Shown here: positions 1 to 9,314 of the stretch, piece by piece
Numbering within the stretch: position 1 is the stretch's first letter
Layout: each line of letters opens with the position of its first letter
DNA from: Actinomycetales bacterium
Lineage (GTDB): Bacteria > Actinomycetota > Actinomycetes > Actinomycetales > Actinomycetaceae
Assembly (NCBI GenBank): GCA_022838965.1
Contig: JALHDK010000013.1
Span: 1 to 16,925 of the forward strand
DNA length: 16,925 nt
Direction: 5' to 3'
Position numbers and translations under genes: made by a program
The notes under the pieces: generated by a model
Seen by the model: only the letters and a program-made list of their open reading frames with translations
Told to the model about the DNA's origin: nothing
The model's database searches: none

Positions 1-1
1 C

Positions 2-820
2 TACCGCAAGGAGAAGGCCTCCACGATCCTCGCGGACGTCATCCAGCAGACTCCGCTCGGCATCAAGGGCAAGATCCACTTCCTGTTCCTCGCGATGATC
101 GTGGCCGCCGTGGCGGTCGTCCCCTCACTCGACCTGCACGCCATCGAGACCGGCAGTGCCAGCTTCGCCCAGATGGTGCCGTGGCGCGAACTGGTGTTCA
201 TCACAGCCGGCGCCCTCTCCTACTTCCTCGGCGACAAGGTGGCCCGGTTCGTCAGCAACGAGTTCTCCTGGACCCCGATCCTCGAGGTGGCCGCGCTGTT
301 CATCGGCATCTTCCTCACGATGATGCCGGCCCTGAAGTTCCTCTCCCAGATCGCCCCCAAGCTCCCCCTCAACGAGCTCACCTTCTTCGCCTTCTCGGGG
401 AGCCTCTCCGCCGTCCTGGACAACGCCCCGACCTACGTGACGTTCTTCGAGATGGCGCGGCAACTCGAGGGCGAGCCGCGCATCGCCGACGTGCCGGAGG
501 TGTACCTGGTGTCCATCTCGCTGGGCGCCGTGTTCATGGGCGCGATGACCTACATCGGCAACGGCCCGAACTTCATGACCAAGGCCGTGGCGGACTCCCG
601 CGGCGTGGCGATGCCCAGCTTCGGCGGCTACGTGGTCTGGTCCGGCCGGGACCTGCTCCCGGTCCTCGTCGCCATGGCGCTGATCTTCATCGCCCCGCAG
701 TTCTGGCTCAAGATCATCGGCATCCTGCTCGCCGTGTTCCTGCTGGCCCGGGCCGTGATGGTGCTGCGCACGCCGTCCGAGGCTGCCGTCGAGAAGCCCC
801 TGGACGAGGTGAAGGTCTGA
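2..820 (+). CDS. NhaD-like Na+/H+ antiporter, 5'-truncated by window edge
   Basis: The reading frame is open from the window edge to TGA at 818-820, giving the last 272 residues of a polytopic membrane protein. Repeated hydrophobic segments are visible, for example around FLFLAMIVAAVAVV and VAALFIGIFLTMMPAL. Two signatures point to the NhaD / ArsB-type ion transporter superfamily: a conserved NAPTYV stretch following SAVLD near residues 138-148, and TYIGNGPNFM followed by MPSFGGYVVW further on. Members annotated as sodium:proton antiporters exchange Na+ for H+ across the cytoplasmic membrane and help with salt and pH homeostasis. The ion has not been proven from sequence and some relatives are labelled putative citrate transporters. 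It is convergent with ppx; the 40-base gap holds one arm of a strong hairpin. The missing N-terminal part lies outside the window. Confidence 0.8.
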   Translation, partial: YRKEKASTILADVIQQTPLGIKGKIHFLFLAMIVAAVAVVPSLDLHAIETGSASFAQMVPWRELVFITAGALSYFLGDKVARFVSNEFSWTPILEVAALFIGIFLTMMPALKFLSQIAPKLPLNELTFFAFSGSLSAVLDNAPTYVTFFEMARQLEGEPRIADVPEVYLVSISLGAVFMGAMTYIGNGPNFMTKAVADSRGVAMPSFGGYVVWSGRDLLPVLVAMALIFIAPQFWLKIIGILLAVFLLARAVMVLRTPSEAAVEKPLDEVKV

Positions 821-840
821 CGCCCCACCCCTCCGCTCCC

Positions 841-882
841 CATCGCCCTCTCCCTCGCCCTCAGGCGAGCGAGAGGGCGATG
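841..882. terminator. Long hairpin between the convergent antiporter gene and ppx
   Basis: Arms 841-859 and 864-882 form a 19-base inverted repeat with one mismatch and a 4-base loop. The right arm is made of the last codons of ppx and the ppx stop codon sits in the loop. There is no T-run on either side, so this would be a U-less stem-loop terminator working for both convergent genes. The repeat is directly visible; the terminator role is inferred. Confidence 0.6.
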
Positions 883-1802
883 CCGTCGAGGATGTCGTGC
901 TCGGACGTCGTCGTGGTCTCGAGCACGCCACCGGAGGCGACGACGTCGCGCTGCACCCGCGCCATGACCTCCGACCACACGAGCGCGCCCGCCGCGATGA
1001 CGTCCACCCGGCCCGGGTGAAGGTAGCCGCGGCCCGCACGTTCCTCGTGAGTCGCACGCAGGTACCACTCGCAGGCCTCCTGCGCCGCCGCGATGGTCAT
1101 GGTGGCGCCGTCGATGAGGGCCGGATCGTAGTGGTCGAGGCCCAGGACCTCACCCGTGATGGAGGTGATCGTGCCGGCCACCCCCACGAGGGTGCGCGTG
1201 GCGCCGAGGTCGACGACGCCGGCCGCCACGTCCAGGGCGGCGCGGATGTCCGCGCGGGCGGCGGCCAGCTCGGACGCGGTGGGCGGATCGGTGTGCAGGT
1301 GCCGCTCCTTCATCCGCACCGCACCGATGTCCATGGAGTGCCCTGCGCTCACCCGCCCGTCGGAGCCGAGCACGAGTTCCGTGGACCCCCCGCCGATGTC
1401 CACGACGAGGACCGGCTGGGGGCGATCGCGCAGCACCGACGTGGCACCGCTGAAGGACAGCCTCGCCTCCTCCTCGCCACTGATGATCTCCGGCTCCACC
1501 CCGATCAGGTCACGCACGCCGTCGACGAATTCCTGCCGGTTCGCAGCGTCGCGCGTCGCCGAGGTGGCGACGTAGCGGATCCGTTCGACGCCGAGTTCGC
1601 GGCACTCCCGGGCGTAGCGGGCGGTGGTGTCCAGCGCACGGGCGAGGGCGGCCGGGTCCAGCATCCCGGTCCGGTCGACGCCCTGCCCCAGCCGGACGAT
1701 CTCCATGCGCCGCACCACGTCGGTCAGCACGCCGCCGACGACGTCCGCCACGAGGAGGCGGATGGAGTTGGTCCCGCAGTCAATGCCAGCCACACGAGTC
1801 AC
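861..1802 (-). CDS. ppx: Exopolyphosphatase / pppGpp phosphohydrolase family (Ppx/GppA)
   Basis: 313 residues from a GTG start, the short single-domain form usual in actinobacteria. This family removes terminal phosphate from inorganic polyphosphate, and some members act on pppGpp; sequence does not separate the two activities. It belongs to the ASKHA (actin-like) ATPase fold. The phosphate-1 loop DCGTNSIRLL is at residues 8-17, the catalytic acidic motif GEEEA at about 109-113, and the second phosphate loop DIGGGSTEL at about 135-143, followed by GAVRM near 160. It is the last gene of the eno-side cluster, 46 bases after DUF501, and probably cotranscribed with it. The closing stop is embedded in a hairpin shared with the convergent antiporter gene. 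Actinobacteria often carry two Ppx paralogues, and this one, beside DUF501 and ftsB, matches the Rv1026-type position. Confidence 0.93.
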   Translation of the reverse strand: MTRVAGIDCGTNSIRLLVADVVGGVLTDVVRRMEIVRLGQGVDRTGMLDPAALARALDTTARYARECRELGVERIRYVATSATRDAANRQEFVDGVRDLIGVEPEIISGEEEARLSFSGATSVLRDRPQPVLVVDIGGGSTELVLGSDGRVSAGHSMDIGAVRMKERHLHTDPPTASELAAARADIRAALDVAAGVVDLGATRTLVGVAGTITSITGEVLGLDHYDPALIDGATMTIAAAQEACEWYLRATHEERAGRGYLHPGRVDVIAAGALVWSEVMARVQRDVVASGGVLETTTTSEHDILDGIALSLA

Positions 1803-1848
1803 GGACCAACTCTGCCACGTCCGGGCGACACGATCGCCGGAAGGGCGC

Positions 1849-2343
1849 TCAGCAGGAGCAGACGCGCGCCGACCACACCCCCGCGGCCTCGAGCCGGGCC
1901 AGCACCTCGTCGCCGAAGGGGTTCACCCCCGGGCCGGCGGCCAGGGCGTGGCCGACCAGGGCGTGCAGGCACTTGACGCGGGTCGGCATGCCGCCCGCGG
2001 AGACGCCGGCGATCTCCGGCACGGGGGCACCGAGCCGCGCCCGGCGGGCGAGGTAGTCCTCGTGGGCCTGCTGGTAGGCCGCCCGCAGCCCGGAGTCGTC
2101 CGCGAGGCGCCGGTTCATCTCCTCCATGACGCCCGCCGCCTCGAGCGTCGACACCGCCCGCACGGCGGCCGGGGAGGTGAGGTAGAACGTCGTCGGGAAG
2201 GGGGTGCCGTCGTCGAGGCGGGGGGCCGTGGTCACGACCAGGGGCCGGCCGCAGACGCAGCGGGCCGCGATGTCGAGGACGCCGCGCGGCACCCGGCCGA
2301 GCTGCTCCTCGAGGACGGCCAGGTCGGCGGCGCTCACCGTCAC
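1849..2343 (-). CDS. DUF501 family protein
   Basis: 164 residues if started at the GTG at 2341-2343, which overlaps the ftsB stop as GTGA and suggests translational coupling. A second GTG two codons later is possible. The N-terminal part has a helical stretch, then CVCGRP (residues 29-34), PRLDDGTPFPTTFYLT (about 41-56), and a conserved middle with GVMEEMNRRL. The protein ends in a cysteine-rich VCSC tail. The CxCG motif and GTPFPT block are hallmarks of DUF501, a family that is nearly restricted to actinobacteria and sits between ftsB and ppx. No biochemical function is established. The cysteines could bind a metal, but that is only a guess. No signal peptide or membrane segment is visible, so it is probably cytoplasmic. 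Confidence 0.88.
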   Translation of the reverse strand: MTVSAADLAVLEEQLGRVPRGVLDIAARCVCGRPLVVTTAPRLDDGTPFPTTFYLTSPAAVRAVSTLEAAGVMEEMNRRLADDSGLRAAYQQAHEDYLARRARLGAPVPEIAGVSAGGMPTRVKCLHALVGHALAAGPGVNPFGDEVLARLEAAGVWSARVCSC

Positions 2344-2936
2344 TGGTCGGCTGGCGGGTCGGCCACGGCCGGGTCCGCCGCTGACGGCCCCGCCTCGGCG
2401 GGATCCGGGTTCGCCGCCGCCCCGGCGAGGCGCACCGAGTCCCACATCTCCGCGTACCAGGCGCGGGCGGGCGGGATGTAGCCCATCTCCTCCTGGTACG
2501 CACGCTCCGCCTCCTCCCCCACGACCACCTCGGGATCGACGACGACGTACGGCCGCTGCCCGGGCATCACGTAGCCGAGCCGTTCGCGGGCCTGCGAGCG
2601 CACGTAGTCCGGGTCATCCCAGCGGTCGATGGCGGCCTGCAGCTGGTCGTTGCGCGCCTCGAGGGCGAGCACCTGCTCGTCGAGCCGCCGCTCCTGCTCC
2701 TGCTGCCGCAGGTAGTAGCGCAGGGTGGGGGTGACGAGCACGAACGCCACCGCGAGCACCAGGGTGAGGACGATCGCGCGCCAACTGATCGAGACGGTGC
2801 CGCTGCGGCCCGTGGAGATGGTGAGGTGGGAGCCGCGGGACCTCGGAGCGGCGGGGCGGCCCTTCGCGGGCCGCGAGCTCGCAGGCCGACGGGCGCCCAC
2901 GTGGTGACTGGGCGTGGTCGGGCGGCGGGCATTCAC
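2340..2936 (-). CDS. ftsB: Septum formation initiator FtsB/DivIC family
   Basis: 198 residues with a GTG start. Layout: a basic, proline- and serine-rich cytoplasmic tail (1-50), one membrane helix at about 52-71, and a glutamine/glutamate-rich coiled coil (about 74-104) that begins RQQEQERR. This is followed by the family's conserved DDPDYVRSQARERLGYVMPG stretch (107-126) and an acidic, alanine/proline-rich C-terminus. FtsB-like proteins are bitopic and join FtsQ and FtsL in the divisome, linking FtsZ-ring assembly to septal peptidoglycan synthesis. The position directly downstream of eno is the standard actinobacterial one. The start is less certain than the rest, because the GGTGAG upstream nearly abuts the GTG and the N-terminal tail is poorly conserved. 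A hairpin between eno and this gene implies that ftsB expression depends partly on read-through or its own weak promoter. Confidence 0.9.
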   Translation of the reverse strand: MNARRPTTPSHHVGARRPASSRPAKGRPAAPRSRGSHLTISTGRSGTVSISWRAIVLTLVLAVAFVLVTPTLRYYLRQQEQERRLDEQVLALEARNDQLQAAIDRWDDPDYVRSQARERLGYVMPGQRPYVVVDPEVVVGEEAERAYQEEMGYIPPARAWYAEMWDSVRLAGAAANPDPAEAGPSAADPAVADPPADQ

Positions 2937-2961
2937 CTCACCATTGTGCGACGCCGGAGAC

Positions 2962-3003
2962 GCGAAACCGGGGAGCAGGAGACGCGAGTCTCCCGCTCCC
3001 CGG
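2962..3003 (-). terminator. Intrinsic terminator after eno
   Basis: Arms 2968-2983 and 2988-3003 form a 16-bp stem with a 4-base loop. The only irregular pair becomes G-U in the minus-strand transcript, so the stem is continuous in that direction. It starts 10 bases after the eno stop and is followed on the minus strand by a short TTTC run, which fits rho-independent termination of the eno message before ftsB. Confidence 0.72.
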
Positions 3004-3013
3004 GCGTGCGCGG

Positions 3014-4333
<1,320 letters not shown>

Positions 4334-4398
4334 CTAGTGGGTCACGGCTGGGTCACGAAGAGACTTCTCGCCCGGAAGGGCCGCAACGCGCGGACCCG

Positions 4399-5085
4399 CT
4401 ACTCCCCCGCCCTCTCCTGCGCGAGCGCGGCGTCGCGCAGCGCCGCCGTCCAGCGCCGCAACTCGGTCTCCGGGTCGAGGCCCGCGTCCACGGCCGCCAG
4501 GACCGCCGCGCCGAGCCGGCCCGCCGGCGACGACGGCGCGACCTCCCCCTCCAGCCCGGCCCCGAGGGCGGCGGGGTCGAGGCCCGCCCTGCGCAGCCGG
4601 TTCACCGTCGTGGTGGCGCGTTCCATGGCGGGCAGGCCGCGCGGGATGCGATCCAGAGCTGCGGCGAGCTCGCCGCCCGGATGCGCGTCCTCCCCCGCCT
4701 CGGCCCGCTCCGCGGCCTTGATGGCGCGCCAGTTCGTGACCACCTCCTCCGCCCCGGAGACCTCGACGTCGCCGAAGACGTGCGGGTGACGGCGCTGCAG
4801 CTTGGTGACGAGGGCGACGGCGACCTCGTCGATGTCGAAGTCGCCCGCCTCGGCGGCGATGCGGGCGTGGAAGAGGACCTGGAGAAGCAGGTCGCCGAGC
4901 TCGTCGGCGAGCTTGACGGGGTCACCGGAGTCCACGGCCTCGGCAACCTCGTAGGCCTCCTCAATCGCGTACGGGACGAGCGAGGCATGGGTCTGCTCCC
5001 GGTCCCACGGGCAGCCGCCGGGCGCGCGGAGGCGGTCCATGACCGCGACGGCGTCGAGGAGCCGCGCTCCCACCGGCTCGGTCAC
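4399..5085 (-). CDS. mazG: Nucleoside triphosphate pyrophosphohydrolase MazG
   Basis: 228 residues from a GTG that overlaps the upstream lipoprotein stop as GTGA. MazG hydrolyses non-canonical or excess NTPs to NMP and pyrophosphate, sanitising nucleotide pools and influencing (p)ppGpp levels in some bacteria. The N-terminal motif CPWDREQTHASL (25-36) is followed by the metal-binding EEAYE (42-46) and DELGD (61-65) helices that coordinate Mg2+ in the all-alpha NTP pyrophosphatase fold. A second, degenerate helical half follows (HPHVFGDVEVSGAEEV, then NWRAIKAAER). The C-terminal 80 residues are alanine-rich and less conserved. It sits between mfd plus the lipoprotein and eno, the same order as around Rv1021 in Mycobacterium, so it is probably in one transcript with them. 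Confidence 0.94.
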   Translation of the reverse strand: MTEPVGARLLDAVAVMDRLRAPGGCPWDREQTHASLVPYAIEEAYEVAEAVDSGDPVKLADELGDLLLQVLFHARIAAEAGDFDIDEVAVALVTKLQRRHPHVFGDVEVSGAEEVVTNWRAIKAAERAEAGEDAHPGGELAAALDRIPRGLPAMERATTTVNRLRRAGLDPAALGAGLEGEVAPSSPAGRLGAAVLAAVDAGLDPETELRRWTAALRDAALAQERAGE

Positions 5086-5615
5086 TCGACCGGGGTGTCC
5101 GAATGGATCCAGTCGAAGGTGGCCTCGGCGAGGACGCCGTTCTGGTCGTAGGAGCCGTAGCGGGGGCTTAGCTGGATGTCGGCGTGCTGGAAGGCGCCGA
5201 GCATCTGGCTGGAGATCTCGGCAGCGTTCTCGTGCACCGAGAGCTGGTCCATGAGGGAGAGGTAGCGGCCTGCCGCGAGGCCCGACGAGGGCACCTCGGC
5301 CCTGTCGAGAACCTCACCGCCCACCATCACGGCGTACTGGTTGAGGAAGTCCACCACCTCGCCGTCGGAGACCACCATGTCGTGCTCGCCCGCCACGGGC
5401 GTGACCACCTTCTCCTTCACGAGGGCGTCGACGACGGCGGCCTGGTTGGGTTTCGATCCGAGCACCCGGCCGAACATGGCGGTGGCGGAGGCGACGTCGC
5501 TCTCGGAGATGCGGACGCCGTCGACTGTGGCGGCCGTCCCCGGCAGGGTGGAGCAGCCGGCGACCAGCGCGGCGGTGGCGGCGAGCGCGCCCAGGATACG
5601 GATGCGGCGAGACAC
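5082..5615 (-). CDS. SurA N-terminal-domain lipoprotein
   Basis: 177 residues from the GTG at 5613-5615. A strong AGGAGGA at 5621-5627 with 5-base spacing supports this over the longer upstream frame. The N-terminus is a lipoprotein signal: basic SRRIR, hydrophobic core, and lipobox LVAGC with Cys21 as the predicted lipidated residue. It should therefore be anchored on the outer face of the cytoplasmic membrane. ATVDGVRISESDV just after the lipobox is the typical opening of the SurA/PrsA chaperone N-terminal domain. A C-terminal LSPRYGSYD resembles the end of that fold. No parvulin-type peptidyl-prolyl isomerase domain is present, so a chaperone or envelope-binding role is likelier than catalysis. 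It lies 31 bases after mfd and overlaps mazG by 4 bases. The order matches the position of LpqU-like genes in some relatives, but it does not look like LpqU. Confidence 0.8.
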   Translation of the reverse strand: MSRRIRILGALAATAALVAGCSTLPGTAATVDGVRISESDVASATAMFGRVLGSKPNQAAVVDALVKEKVVTPVAGEHDMVVSDGEVVDFLNQYAVMVGGEVLDRAEVPSSGLAAGRYLSLMDQLSVHENAAEISSQMLGAFQHADIQLSPRYGSYDQNGVLAEATFDWIHSDTPVE

Positions 5616-5620
5616 CAGAT

Positions 5621-5627
5621 TCCTCCT
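5621..5627 (-). promoter_or_regulatory. Ribosome binding site fixing the lipoprotein start
   Basis: Minus-strand AGGAGGA lies 5 bases before the GTG at 5613-5615. That start puts the lipobox cysteine at residue 21, whereas upstream alternatives would add an unlikely arginine-rich extension in front of the signal peptide. Confidence 0.75.
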
Positions 5628-5646
5628 CGGTCGAACTGCTCCCATC

Positions 5647-8600
5647 CTAAGTCCTGGCGGGCTGCGGACCACCGCTGCCGGCGGCCACCCCGATCGGAGC
5701 GGTCACGGCGAGCAGCTGGTCGAGCCATTCCAGCAAGGGGGCGTCGGCGAGCGGCCGGCCCCCCACCTTCGCGGTCCGGGGGAACGGCACGAGGATCGCG
5801 CGGACCGCGGGCTTCAGCACGGTACCGGGGTAGAGCCGCTTCAGGCGCAGCTGCGCGGACTCCGGCAGCTCCACAGGGGCGAGCCGGATGTAACCGCCCT
5901 GGGTGGTGATCTCGCCCACCCCCACGTCCCGGGCGCGCGACCGTACCGCGGACACCGCGAACAGCCGCTCCACGGGCTCCGGCACAGCGCCGTAGCGGTC
6001 GGTGAGCTCGGCACGGATGGCGGCGATGTCGTCGGGCCCCCCGGCGGCCGCGATCTTGGAATAGGCCTCGAGGCGCAGGCGCTCGTGGGCGATGTAGTCG
6101 TGCGGGATGTGGGCGTTGATGGGCAGTTCGATGCGGACCTCGGTCTTCTCCGGCTCCTTCTCGCCGCGGTAGTCCGCCACGGCCTCGGCCACCATGCGGA
6201 CGTACAGGTCGAAGCCCACGCCCTCGATGTGCCCGGACTGCTCGCCGCCCAGCAGGTTGCCGGCACCGCGGATCTCGAGGTCCTTGAGCGCCACCTGGAT
6301 GCCGGCGCCCAGGTCGGTGTGGGCGGCGATGGTCTGGAGCCGGTCGTGGGCGGTCTCGGTGAGCGCCCGGTCCGGAGGGTAGAAGAAGTAGGCGTAGGCG
6401 CGCTCCCGGCCGCGACCGACGCGTCCGCGCAGCTGGTGGAGCTGGGACAGGCCCATGAGCTCGGCCCGCTCCACGATGAGGGTGTTGGCGTTCGCGATGT
6501 CCAGGCCGGTCTCCACGATGGTGGTGCAGACGAGGACGTCGAACTCGCGGTTCCAGAAGTCCACGATCACGCGCTCGAGCTGGTGCTCGTTCATCTTCCC
6601 GTGGGCGACCGCGATCCGTGCCTCCGGCACCAGCTCGGCCAGCCGCGCGGCCGCGGCGTTGATGGACTGCACGCGGTTGTGGATGACGAACACCTGGCCC
6701 TCGCGCAGCAGCTCGCGCCGGATGGCGGCCGCCACCTGCTTCTCCTCGTAGGGGCCCACGAAGGTGAGCACGGGGTGGCGCTCCTCGGGAGGGGTGGCGA
6801 GGGTGGACATCTCCCGGATCCCGGTGACCGCCATCTCGAGGGTGCGCGGGATGGGCGTGGCGGACATGGCGAGGACGTCCACGTTGGTGCGGAGTTGCTT
6901 GAGCGTCTCCTTGTGCTCCACCCCGAAGCGCTGCTCCTCGTCGATGATCACGAGTCCGAGGTCCTTGAAGTGCACCTCTCCGGTGATGAGGCGGTGGGTG
7001 CCGATGACCACGTCCACCGTGCCGGCCCGCAGGCCGGCCTTGACGTCCGCCGCCTCCTTGTCCGACTGGAAGCGGGACAGGGCCTTCACCGTGATCGGGA
7101 AGCCGGCGTACCGCTCGGAGAAGGTCTCGTAGTGCTGCTGCACGAGCAGGGTGGTGGGGACGAGCACGGCCACCTGCTTGCCGTCCTGCACCGCCTTGAA
7201 CGCGGCGCGGACCGCGATCTCGGTCTTGCCGTAGCCCACGTCTCCGGAGATCAGCCGGTCCATGGGGGTGGGTTTCTCCATGTCAGCCTTGACCTCGTCG
7301 ATGGTGACGAGCTGGTCCGGGGTCTCGGTGTACGCGAAGGCGTCCTCCAGCTCGCGTTGCCAGGGTGTGTCCGGGCCGAAGGCGTGGCCCTTGGTGGCCA
7401 TGCGGGCGGCGTAGAGGCGGATGAGTTCGCCGGCGATCTCGCGGACGGCCTTGCGGGCGCGGGCGCGGGTCCTGGCCCAGTCGCTGCCGCCCAGCTTGTT
7501 GAGGGCCGGGGAGTCGCCGCCGGCGTACCGGGTGACCTGGTCGAGGGAGTCGGTGGGCACGTAGAGCAGGTCACCGCGGCCGTCCCCGCCGCGCTTGGAC
7601 TGGGCGTACTCGATCACCAGGTACTCGCGGGTGGTGGCGTCCGGGCCGCGCCCCACCGTGCGTTGCACCAGCTCCACGAACCGCCCGACGCCGTGCTGCT
7701 CGTGGACCACGTAGTCGCCGGGCTTGAGGGCGAGTGGGTCCACCACGTTGCGGCGGCGCGCCGGCATCTTCCGCATGTCCCGGGTGGAGGTGCCCGCGCG
7801 GCCGGTGATGTCGGTCTCGGTGAGGACCGCGAGCTTGAGGGCCTCGGCGACGAACCCGCGGCCGGTGCGGGAGGTGGTGACCTGGACGACGCCGGGGGGC
7901 GGCGGCGTCGGGACGCCGCCCACGGTGGTGGCGGCGACGTCGGCGGCGCGGAGCTGCTCGGCCATGCGTCGGCCGGGGCCGGGGCCCTCGGTGGTGAGGA
8001 CGAGGCGCCACCCGTCGCGGACGAGGGTGCGCATGTCGCGCAGCGCCCCCTCGACGTCGCCGCGGTAGGGACGGACGTCGCGGGCGGCGACGCGGATCAC
8101 GCCGGTGGTGTCATCGACGCCGTCGGCGTCCTCGTCGAGGAAGGGGGCGAGGTCGGCGTCGGCGGGCAGGGAGGTGAGGGACCACCAGCCGAGGCCGCGG
8201 GTGAGGGCGAGGGCGCGGGCCTCGGCGAGCTGGGCGAAGGACGCCTCGTTGAGACGCACGGGGACGTTGCCGCCGGCGGCGGCGGACGACCAGGCCGCGG
8301 CGAGGAACTCGGCGGTGGTGGCGACGAGGTCCTCGGCACGCCGGCGGATCCGCTCCGGTTCGGAGAGCATCACGAGGGTGTCCGCGGGGACGAGGTCGAG
8401 GACGGGCTGCATGCCGTCCACGAGGGCGGGGGTGAGCGCCTCCATGCCCTCGACGGCGATGCCGCCCGCGATGCGGTCCAGCATGTCCGTGGCGCCCGGG
8501 AGGGCGCCGATGAGGTCGCGGGCGCGCTGGCGGACGGCGTCGGTGAGGATGAGTTCGCGGGCAGGCGGCGCCCACAGGCGGTCCACCGTGTCCATGGAGC

Positions 8601-9252
8601 GCTGGTCCGCGACGGAGAAGGCGCGGATCTCGTCCACGGTGTCGCCGAAGAACTCGATGCGGAGCGGGTGGGGTTCGGTGGGGGGGAAGACGTCGAGCAG
8701 GCCGCCGCGGACGGCGAACTCGCCGCGCCGCTCGACCATGTCCACGCGCGTGTACGCCGCGTTGACGAGGGCGACTTCGACCTGCCGCATCCCGGCCTCG
8801 TCCCCGACGCGCAGCGAGACCGGGCTGAGGTCCCCCAGACCGCGGGCCACCGGTTGCAGGAGCGCGCGGACGGGCATGAGGATGACGCGCGGGGCATCCG
8901 TGCGGGGGCTGGTGGGGTCCGGGTGTGCGAGGCGGCGCAGGACGGCGAGACGGCGGGCGACGGTGTCCGCACGGGGCGAGAGGCGCTCGTGGGGCAGGGT
9001 CTCCCACGCGGGGAAGACCGCGACGGCGTGCTCGGGGAGGTAGGAACGCAGCGCGGCCTGCGCCTCCTCCGATTCGCGGGTGGTGGCGGTGACGACGACG
9101 ATCGGCCGCTGCTCCGCGGCCCGCGCGACGAGGGGGGCGCGCACGCCCAGAGGGACCGTGATGCTGAGCATGCCCCGCGCGGGCACACGTTCCAGCGCGG
9201 CCGCGAAACCCGGGTCCGTGCCAAGGAGGGGGAGCAGGCCGGTGAGGTCCAT
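5647..9252 (-). CDS. mfd: Transcription-repair coupling factor Mfd
   Basis: 1201 residues, full length for the family, ATG start. Mfd recognises RNA polymerase stalled at DNA lesions, pushes it off with its translocase motor and recruits UvrA for nucleotide excision repair. The N-terminal ~450 residues correspond to the UvrB-like, UvrA-binding module. A CarD-like RNA-polymerase-interaction domain follows at roughly 505-570 (LKPGDYVVHEQHGVGRFVEL). The motor contains Walker A GDVGYGKTE (about 668-676), the DEEQ Walker B motif (IIDEEQRFGVEHKE, about 768-781), motif III MSATPIPRTL, and motifs V-VI ETGLDIANANTLI and QLRGRVGRGRERAY. A TRCF-type C-terminal domain closes the protein. It leads the mfd - lipoprotein - mazG run and diverges from the ZupT-like gene across 62 bases. 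A very long plus-strand open frame opposite it is a GC-composition shadow. Confidence 0.98.
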   Translation of the reverse strand: MDLTGLLPLLGTDPGFAAALERVPARGMLSITVPLGVRAPLVARAAEQRPIVVVTATTRESEEAQAALRSYLPEHAVAVFPAWETLPHERLSPRADTVARRLAVLRRLAHPDPTSPRTDAPRVILMPVRALLQPVARGLGDLSPVSLRVGDEAGMRQVEVALVNAAYTRVDMVERRGEFAVRGGLLDVFPPTEPHPLRIEFFGDTVDEIRAFSVADQRSMDTVDRLWAPPARELILTDAVRQRARDLIGALPGATDMLDRIAGGIAVEGMEALTPALVDGMQPVLDLVPADTLVMLSEPERIRRRAEDLVATTAEFLAAAWSSAAAGGNVPVRLNEASFAQLAEARALALTRGLGWWSLTSLPADADLAPFLDEDADGVDDTTGVIRVAARDVRPYRGDVEGALRDMRTLVRDGWRLVLTTEGPGPGRRMAEQLRAADVAATTVGGVPTPPPPGVVQVTTSRTGRGFVAEALKLAVLTETDITGRAGTSTRDMRKMPARRRNVVDPLALKPGDYVVHEQHGVGRFVELVQRTVGRGPDATTREYLVIEYAQSKRGGDGRGDLLYVPTDSLDQVTRYAGGDSPALNKLGGSDWARTRARARKAVREIAGELIRLYAARMATKGHAFGPDTPWQRELEDAFAYTETPDQLVTIDEVKADMEKPTPMDRLISGDVGYGKTEIAVRAAFKAVQDGKQVAVLVPTTLLVQQHYETFSERYAGFPITVKALSRFQSDKEAADVKAGLRAGTVDVVIGTHRLITGEVHFKDLGLVIIDEEQRFGVEHKETLKQLRTNVDVLAMSATPIPRTLEMAVTGIREMSTLATPPEERHPVLTFVGPYEEKQVAAAIRRELLREGQVFVIHNRVQSINAAAARLAELVPEARIAVAHGKMNEHQLERVIVDFWNREFDVLVCTTIVETGLDIANANTLIVERAELMGLSQLHQLRGRVGRGRERAYAYFFYPPDRALTETAHDRLQTIAAHTDLGAGIQVALKDLEIRGAGNLLGGEQSGHIEGVGFDLYVRMVAEAVADYRGEKEPEKTEVRIELPINAHIPHDYIAHERLRLEAYSKIAAAGGPDDIAAIRAELTDRYGAVPEPVERLFAVSAVRSRARDVGVGEITTQGGYIRLAPVELPESAQLRLKRLYPGTVLKPAVRAILVPFPRTAKVGGRPLADAPLLEWLDQLLAVTAPIGVAAGSGGPQPART

Positions 9253-9314
9253 AACGCCGGCAAGTCTAGATGACGGGGGTGTCGGGGAGGTGCCTCGCTA
9301 CTGTGGGGTACAGC

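Noticed and set aside
181..1057. Long open frames overlapping the antiporter and ppx on both strands
   Set aside because: Arg/Pro/Gly-rich translations typical of shifted frames in high-GC DNA; the antiporter and Ppx frames have clear motifs.
5341..9273. A 1310-codon open frame on the plus strand opposite mfd
   Set aside because: Its translation is rich in repetitive Gly/Ala/Val/His/Asp and has no family motif. mfd on the other strand has every expected domain. Third-position GC bias makes such antisense frames common at this GC content.
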